Of a stretch of 64,000 nucleotides of DNA, positions 59,797 to 64,000 are shown piece after piece. Origin of the DNA: Aneurinibacillus soli. Lineage in GTDB: Bacteria; Bacillota; Bacilli; Aneurinibacillales; Aneurinibacillaceae. Within the stretch, counting starts at the first letter, position 1. Each line of letters begins with the position of its first letter. The notes under the pieces are model-generated. The model worked only from the letters and a program-made list of their open reading frames with translations. It did not search any database and was not told where the DNA came from. Made by a program: the position numbers and the translations under genes. The stretch is from the NCBI RefSeq assembly GCF_002355375.1, contig NZ_AP017312.1:532001-596000 (forward strand). Reading direction: 5' to 3'.

Positions 59797-61134
59797 GTGG
59801 ATAAGATTATCATCCGCGGTGGGCGACGTCTGTCGGGGAACGTTCGTGTACACGGCGCAAAAAATGCAGTATTGCCAATCATTGCAGCATCGATTCTGGC
59901 AGAAGACGGTGCTAGTACCATTCATGAAGTCCCTGGATTGGATGATGTATATGCCATCAGCGAAGTTATTAAAGCACTCAATGTAGAAATCACATATGAT
60001 GATCAGAAGGAAATCCTTTTGGTTAACGCGCAGGGCTTATCGGCGGTCGAGGCACCTTATGAATGGGTAAGGAAAATGCGGGCATCGTTTTTGGTAATGG
60101 GCCCTTTACTTGCGCGCAAAGGACAGGCAAAAATACCACTTCCAGGTGGTTGTGCAATTGGATCACGCGGCATTGACCAGCATCTTAAGGGATTTGAAGC
60201 CATGGGTGCAAAAGTGGAGATCGGACAGGGATATATTTTTGCAAGCGTAGCAGGCCGATTAAAAGGAACAAAAATTTACCTGGATCTTCCAAGTGTAGGC
60301 GCGACGGAAAACATCATGATGGCTGCCAGTATGGCAGAAGGCATGACCGTTATCGAAAACGCAGCACAGGAACCAGAGATTGTAGACCTGGCTAACTATC
60401 TGAATGCCATGGGTGCACGCGTCCGTGGTGCCGGAACCGATACGATTCGTATCGAAGGCGTAGAACGGATGCATGGGGCTGTACATAGCGTAATTCCAGA
60501 CCGGATTGAGGCGGGAACGTTCATGGTTGCGGCGGCCATTACACGTGGGGACGTGACTATTGAGAATGCCATCATTGATCATCTTAAGCCGGCTGTAGCA
60601 AAGCTGAGAGAGATGGGCGTAGAGGTCGAAGAAGTAGAGAACGGTGTACGTGTATGTTGCGAGAATCCGCTCAAAACGATTGATGTGAAGACACTACCAC
60701 ATCCGGGATTCCCGACAGATATGCAGGCACAGTTCATGGCGATGATGCTGTCGGTACCGGGTACAAGTTTAATTACGGAAACTGTATTTGAGAACCGCTT
60801 TATGCATGTGGATGAATTTAAACGCATGGGATCGGTTATCAAAATCGAGGGTCGGACCTCTTTTGTAACGGGTGGTACGCGCTTAACCGGAGCGAAAGTA
60901 AAAGCAACTGACCTCCGTGCAGGAGCAGCGCTCATTCTGGCGGGCCTCATCTGTGAAGGGGAAACGGAAATAACAGAGCTTCACCATATCGATCGTGGAT
61001 ATGTGCGCATTGTTGAGAAATTTAAAGCACTTGGCGCTGATATCGAACGCCACAATACGCCGGTTGTTCAACTTGTCAAAGACGAGTCAGAATCGGAAGC
61101 TGTGGTATCTTCAACAGAAGCGTCGCTGGCCTAA
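59797..61134 (+). CDS. murA: UDP-N-acetylglucosamine 1-carboxyvinyltransferase, main copy
   Basis: First step of peptidoglycan precursor synthesis. 445 residues, a little long because of a charged C-terminal tail ([17 protein letters not shown]). K22 and the PEP/fosfomycin-reactive C119 in [16 protein letters not shown] are intact. It is the murAA-position copy, upstream of spoIID; the paralogue murAB is at 13290. GTG 59797 follows GGGGGAAG. Confidence 0.96.
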   Translation: MDKIIIRGGRRLSGNVRVHGAKNAVLPIIAASILAEDGASTIHEVPGLDDVYAISEVIKALNVEITYDDQKEILLVNAQGLSAVEAPYEWVRKMRASFLVMGPLLARKGQAKIPLPGGCAIGSRGIDQHLKGFEAMGAKVEIGQGYIFASVAGRLKGTKIYLDLPSVGATENIMMAASMAEGMTVIENAAQEPEIVDLANYLNAMGARVRGAGTDTIRIEGVERMHGAVHSVIPDRIEAGTFMVAAAITRGDVTIENAIIDHLKPAVAKLREMGVEVEEVENGVRVCCENPLKTIDVKTLPHPGFPTDMQAQFMAMMLSVPGTSLITETVFENRFMHVDEFKRMGSVIKIEGRTSFVTGGTRLTGAKVKATDLRAGAALILAGLICEGETEITELHHIDRGYVRIVEKFKALGADIERHNTPVVQLVKDESESEAVVSSTEASLA

Positions 61135-61154
61135 TTGTATAGACATTAATTAAG

Positions 61155-61189
61155 AAGAGTCTGCGAATGAAGGTTTCGCAGACTCTTTT
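61155..61189 (+). terminator. murA terminator
   Basis: AAGAGTCTGCGAA pairs with TTCGCAGACTCTT, followed by TTG; short T-run but a strong stem. Confidence 0.75.
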
Positions 61190-61193
61190 GCAT

Positions 61194-61222
61194 TCATAAT
61201 GGTTTTTTCTCCGGCATAGTCT
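61194..61222 (+). promoter_or_regulatory. Candidate sigma-E promoter of spoIID
   Basis: TCATAAT (61194-61200), a 14-base spacer and CATAGTCT (61215-61222) resemble the sigma-E pattern (KMATATT, N13-14, CATACANT). spoIID is sigma-E driven in B. subtilis. Confidence 0.45.
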
Positions 61223-61266
61223 TCTTAAGAGAGAGTTGTCCAACAGGCATCTGGAGGGAGAATCCA

Positions 61267-62292
61267 ATGAAAAATATTTTGTATTTCGTCGTTGCTGTTA
61301 TCGGTGTACTGCTTGCTGTTCCATCCATTCTTGTACTCATTCATACAGAGCCTGAAGCAGTATCAGAAAAGCCTGCATCGATGCAGAAAGCATCTACCGC
61401 TGCCATTTCACCGACTGGAAAACAAGAAAAACCGATCACCTTTCCGATTAAAGTCCTTCGTGTGGAAACCGGAAAAGTAGAATCGATTCCGCTCGAACAG
61501 TACGTCGCAGGTGTTGTGGCCGGTGAGATGCCCGCTGAATTCGAAGTAGAAGCATTAAAAGCACAGGCGCTAGCCGCCCGAACGTATATTACACTCCGTA
61601 TTGCCAAAAAAGATTTTTCCGATGTGCCTAAGCAGGGGCACGTTACCGATACCATAAAGCATCAAGTATACCTTGACGATAAACAGCGCCGCGCACGCTG
61701 GGGAAGTACGTATGACTGGAAAAATGAACGCATTGTACGTGCTGTACAGGAAACAGCCGGTCAGATTCTCACGTATGAAAATCAGCCGATTAATGCGACC
61801 TTTTTTTCGACAAGCAACGGCTACACAGAAAATGCAGAAGATTACTGGGGCAGCAAAATTCCGTACCTTCGTAGTGTCAAAGTGCCATGGGACACAGCGT
61901 CTCCGCGATATGAGACAACGGTCACGATTCCCATCGAACAAGTAGAGAAACGACTAAAAACGAAACTGGCTATCCCAACGGGCGGTGGTCCGTCTTCCTG
62001 GCAGAAAGTGTTGTCTCGTACAGTAGGGCAGCGTGTGAAAGAAATCAAGATTGGCGATAAAACATACACCGGGCGCAGCGTGCGAGAACTACTTGATTTA
62101 AATTCTTCGCATTTTACGCTTTCGATTGAGAAGAAAAACGTGGTGGTGCATACTCTTGGCTACGGCCACGGTGTCGGCATGAGCCAGTGGGGAGCGAACG
62201 GCATGGCCAAAGAGGGGAAGAAGGCGGAGGAGATTGTGGCGTACTTTTATAAAGGGGTGCAGATTCAAAATGCCGAGAAGTGGCTGAAGTGA
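61267..62292 (+). CDS. spoIID: Stage II sporulation protein D
   Basis: Mother-cell lytic transglycosylase that thins septal peptidoglycan with SpoIIP and SpoIIM during engulfment. 341 residues: an N-terminal membrane anchor (about 2-22), then the SpoIID/LytB domain. The catalytic Glu is in VVAGEMPAEFEVEALKAQALAARTY. The C-terminal LGYGHGVGMSQWGANGMAKEGK block is diagnostic. ATG 61267 follows TGGAGGGAG. Confidence 0.95.
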   Translation: MKNILYFVVAVIGVLLAVPSILVLIHTEPEAVSEKPASMQKASTAAISPTGKQEKPITFPIKVLRVETGKVESIPLEQYVAGVVAGEMPAEFEVEALKAQALAARTYITLRIAKKDFSDVPKQGHVTDTIKHQVYLDDKQRRARWGSTYDWKNERIVRAVQETAGQILTYENQPINATFFSTSNGYTENAEDYWGSKIPYLRSVKVPWDTASPRYETTVTIPIEQVEKRLKTKLAIPTGGGPSSWQKVLSRTVGQRVKEIKIGDKTYTGRSVRELLDLNSSHFTLSIEKKNVVVHTLGYGHGVGMSQWGANGMAKEGKKAEEIVAYFYKGVQIQNAEKWLK

Positions 62293-62321
62293 GTTTTCTG
62301 GAGGGGAGAGTCAGCCGTAAG

Positions 62322-62540
62322 GCTGGTGGTGGAGCAGGGAGAATGAGGAATCTGCTTGCCTTTCCTTTTCGCAGGGAAGTGGATACTGTCCGTTCCGGAA
62401 GTGAAAAAGGGAAGGTGCAAAACATCCGGGTTAATTCAGTGAGGGAGACAATTGCACCTTCAGATCCTTTTTCACTTCCTCCACTGAGTAAGAAAAGCCG
62501 GACAGCGCAGATTCTCCCATTCTCCCCGCTCCAAACCAGC
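62322..62540. repeat. Palindrome family copy E
   Basis: Outer arms GCTGGTGGTGGAGC (62322 on) and GCTCCAAACCAGC (to 62540), then GGGAGAATG with CATTCTCCC. Nested inner arms are GGAAGTGAAAAAGG with CCTTTTTCACTTCC and AAGGTGCAA with TTGCACCTT. The family core appears as GGAACGGACAG on the minus strand (62386-62396). A small CAGCC/GGCTG hairpin lies just outside at 62312. No plausible ORF. Confidence 0.7.
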
Positions 62541-62599
62541 TTCGCTGCATTCTCTTTCACAAAACATCACTGAGATTTTAAAATTTTTTTACAAGCGGC

Positions 62600-62742
62600 A
62601 GCTTTGTGGGGTGGGAGGAGGGAAGCGAGAAGATGACGCCGTCCGGCCCTCTATACCCAGCGGAGCAGACAGTAGATACTTCTTATGTAGAGGGGAAAGG
62701 CAAGGAATCTTTCGATTCCCTCCTCCCATCCCCCACCAAGCT
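62600..62742. repeat. Palindrome family copy F
   Basis: Arms AGCTTTGTGGGGTGGGAGGA (from 62600) and TCCTCCCATCCCCCACCAAGC (20-base scale, to 62742) with few mismatches; GGGAA/TTCCC continues inwards. Core GGAGCAGACAG at 62662-62672, followed by TAGATACTTC. Shortest copy, 143 bp. With copy E it fills the 539-bp gap between spoIID and spoIIQ; 62743-62831 holds only an A/T-rich stretch and the spoIIQ RBS. Confidence 0.68.
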
Positions 62743-62831
62743 ACCGTTATGCATCCCAAAAAAGAAAAATTTTTTAAATCATGTTTATCCCCTCTTTTTC
62801 CTGTCAAAGCTGGGTGATGAGGTGATAAACA

Positions 62832-63581
62832 ATGAATGAAGATCAAATGAAACAAACAGGCTCTTCATCCCCGGTTAAAAAAGTGCAAACCAGCAGATGG
62901 AGACGAATGGCAAGTAAAAAATGGATTTTTCCCGCTGCCTACATGGGGATTGCGGCTATCATACTGGCGGGCGTAATGTGGTATCAGAACAGCAAAGATT
63001 TCTCCTTCACGAATGAAACGCCGAAGGCCATTCCGCAGTCTGTTGAGCCGGACAGCGGACAGGCTCAAACTGCCCAGCTTCCGGATGAACAAAAGGCCGT
63101 CCCAGTAAATGCAGAGGCACCGTTTGTATGGCCAGCCAAAGCTGAAGCGGACACGCACAAAGTGATGAACTTCTTTGATGAGACAGCGGACAAGAAAGAT
63201 CAGGAAGCAGCATTGATTCAATACGACAATTCGTATTGGCCAAACACAGGCATTGCGATTGCAGCTAAAAATAAGAAATCGTTTGAAGTAACAGCGGCTC
63301 TTGACGGTAAAGTGACGAAGGCGGAACGCGACCCAATGCTTGGCTATCAGGTCGAGGTGAAGCACGATAATGGAATGTCTACCGTATATGCAAGTCTCGA
63401 TGAGATGAACGTAAAAGCAGGCGATCAGGTAAAACAGGGTGCGGTTGTTGGCATGGCAGGACGCAATGTATTCGAGAAAAATCTCGGCATTCACCTCCAT
63501 TTTGAAGTGCACAAAGACGGGCATGCAGTAGCGCCGGATACATATCTACCGGCTTCCCGAACTTCCACATCGGCAAAATAA
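62832..63581 (+). CDS. spoIIQ: Stage II sporulation protein Q (degenerate M23 peptidase)
   Basis: Forespore membrane protein that pairs with SpoIIIAH to form the engulfment zipper and channel. 249 residues: one N-terminal membrane helix (about 29-50), a linker rich in Pro, Ala and Gln, then a LytM domain (about 130-240). The second zinc motif HLHFEVHKDG is present, but the usual HxGxD is replaced by PNTGIA, so peptidase activity is not expected, as in B. subtilis SpoIIQ. GAGGTGATAAACA precedes ATG 62832. Confidence 0.92.
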   Translation: MNEDQMKQTGSSSPVKKVQTSRWRRMASKKWIFPAAYMGIAAIILAGVMWYQNSKDFSFTNETPKAIPQSVEPDSGQAQTAQLPDEQKAVPVNAEAPFVWPAKAEADTHKVMNFFDETADKKDQEAALIQYDNSYWPNTGIAIAAKNKKSFEVTAALDGKVTKAERDPMLGYQVEVKHDNGMSTVYASLDEMNVKAGDQVKQGAVVGMAGRNVFEKNLGIHLHFEVHKDGHAVAPDTYLPASRTSTSAK

Positions 63582-63603
63582 CAAGAAAATAGAAGGAAAT
63601 GAA

Positions 63604-63643
63604 GAAAAAAGGCTGATTAGTACATGCTATCAGCCTTTTTTCG
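63604..63643 (+). terminator. spoIIQ terminator
   Basis: AAAAAGGCTGAT pairs with ATCAGCCTTTTTT around TAGTACATGCT. Confidence 0.9.
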
Positions 63644-63673
63644 CATATATACGGCCTTGCCTCAATATACTGT
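63643..63673 (+). promoter_or_regulatory. Possible sigma-E promoter of spoIIID
   Basis: GCATATAT (63643-63650), about 15 bases, TATACTGT (63666-63673). Only a loose sigma-E match; offered because spoIIID is sigma-E dependent in B. subtilis. Confidence 0.3.
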
Positions 63674-63711
63674 ATCAGACCAACGACCATAAGGTTTAGG
63701 AGGCGAGAGGA

Positions 63712-63999
63712 GTGCACGATTACATCAAGGAGCGAACGATGAAAATCGGCCACTACATTGTCGAAACTCGTAATACCGTTCGCAAGATTGCCAAAGAGTT
63801 TGGCGTGTCGAAAAGTACGGTGCACAAAGACTTAACAGAACGACTCCCGGAAATTAATCCTGAGCTGGCTAACGAAGTGAAAGAGATCCTCGAATATCAC
63901 AAATCTGTTCGTCATCTGCGAGGAGGAGAAGCAACGAAGATCAAGTACAAACGCAAGAGTAGAAGCTACCGGAAGGAGGAAGCAGAAGAGTTGGCCTGA
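63712..63999 (+). CDS. spoIIID: Sporulation transcriptional regulator SpoIIID
   Basis: Mother-cell DNA-binding protein that switches gene expression between sigma-E and sigma-K stages. 95 residues. The helix-turn-helix TVRKIAKEFGVSKSTVHKDL is at about 22-41, followed by the conserved ERLPEINPELANEVKEIL and a basic C-terminus RHLRGGEATKIKYKRK that contacts DNA. GTG 63712 follows GGAGGCGAGAGGA. Complete; the stop is two bases from the window end. Confidence 0.97.
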   Translation: MHDYIKERTMKIGHYIVETRNTVRKIAKEFGVSKSTVHKDLTERLPEINPELANEVKEILEYHKSVRHLRGGEATKIKYKRKSRSYRKEEAEELA

Positions 64000-64000
64000 T

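Noticed and set aside
62280-62839. Short plus- and minus-strand ORFs in the spoIID-spoIIQ gap
   Set aside because: They are made of the two palindromes' own arms, lack ribosome sites and have biased composition (Pro/Ser/Lys-rich).

Overview
The window looks like a chromosomal segment of an endospore-forming, low-to-mid GC Firmicute. The evidence is spo0F, spoIIR, spoIID, spoIIQ and spoIIID, strong purine-rich Shine-Dalgarno sites, frequent GTG/TTG starts, and gene order matching the Bacillus subtilis rpoE-pyrG-spo0F ... atp ... murAA-spoIID-spoIIID segment, which lies on the oriC-proximal left arm there. A complete 11-gene nuo operon, a protein with S-layer homology (SLH) domains and a fused isobutyryl-CoA mutase point to the Brevibacillus/Aneurinibacillus/Paenibacillaceae side of Bacillales. 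This placement is inferred, not searched.

Layout. 1-8.4 kb: acyl-CoA metabolism (3-hydroxybutyryl-CoA dehydrogenase, two acyl-CoA dehydrogenases, MeaB-type GTPase, TetR regulator with a palindromic candidate operator, B12-dependent IcmF). 8.8-21.5 kb: rpoE, pyrG with a CTP-sensing-type attenuator, spo0F behind a sigma-H-type promoter, fbaA, a transaldolase-like aldolase, murAB, glpX, rho, uppP, ktrB (reverse strand), a radical SAM protein, rpmE and a YhcN/YlaJ-type lipoprotein. 21.5-23.5 kb: an IS110-family element inside a long palindromic repeat. 23.5-35.6 kb: prfA, prmC, spoIIR, ywlC (sua5) with a DnaA-box cluster, mntP, a ZIP transporter, ywlE with an unusual coiled-coil insert, a chemotaxis transducer, rpiB, ywlG, glyA, upp, mnaA. 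35.6-36.4 kb: two further palindromic repeats. 36.4-40.5 kb: SLH-anchored phosphodiester glycosidase and thiolase. 40.5-47.9 kb: atp operon. 48-58.6 kb: a protein phosphatase (reverse strand) and nuoABCDHIJKLMN. 58.6-64 kb: ywzB, ywmB, murA, spoIID, two more palindromic repeats, spoIIQ, spoIIID.

Two observations stand out. (1) Six intergenic copies of a dispersed, roughly 140-250 bp imperfect palindrome share an 11-base core close to GGAGCGGACAG and a GTGGTG/GGGAG-type terminal arm. I do not recognise this family. (2) One copy is split by an IS110 element. The region upstream of its recombinase can be folded into a bridge-RNA-like structure: one loop carries guide-like segments matching both halves of the repeat target, the other carries segments matching both IS ends. 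This suggests the IS is programmed to hit the palindrome family. Smaller points include a conserved-position DnaA-box cluster at ywlC, a terminator overlapping the atp promoter, a YwlE phosphatase with an inserted coiled coil, and a Lys/Ala-rich NuoC N-terminus.
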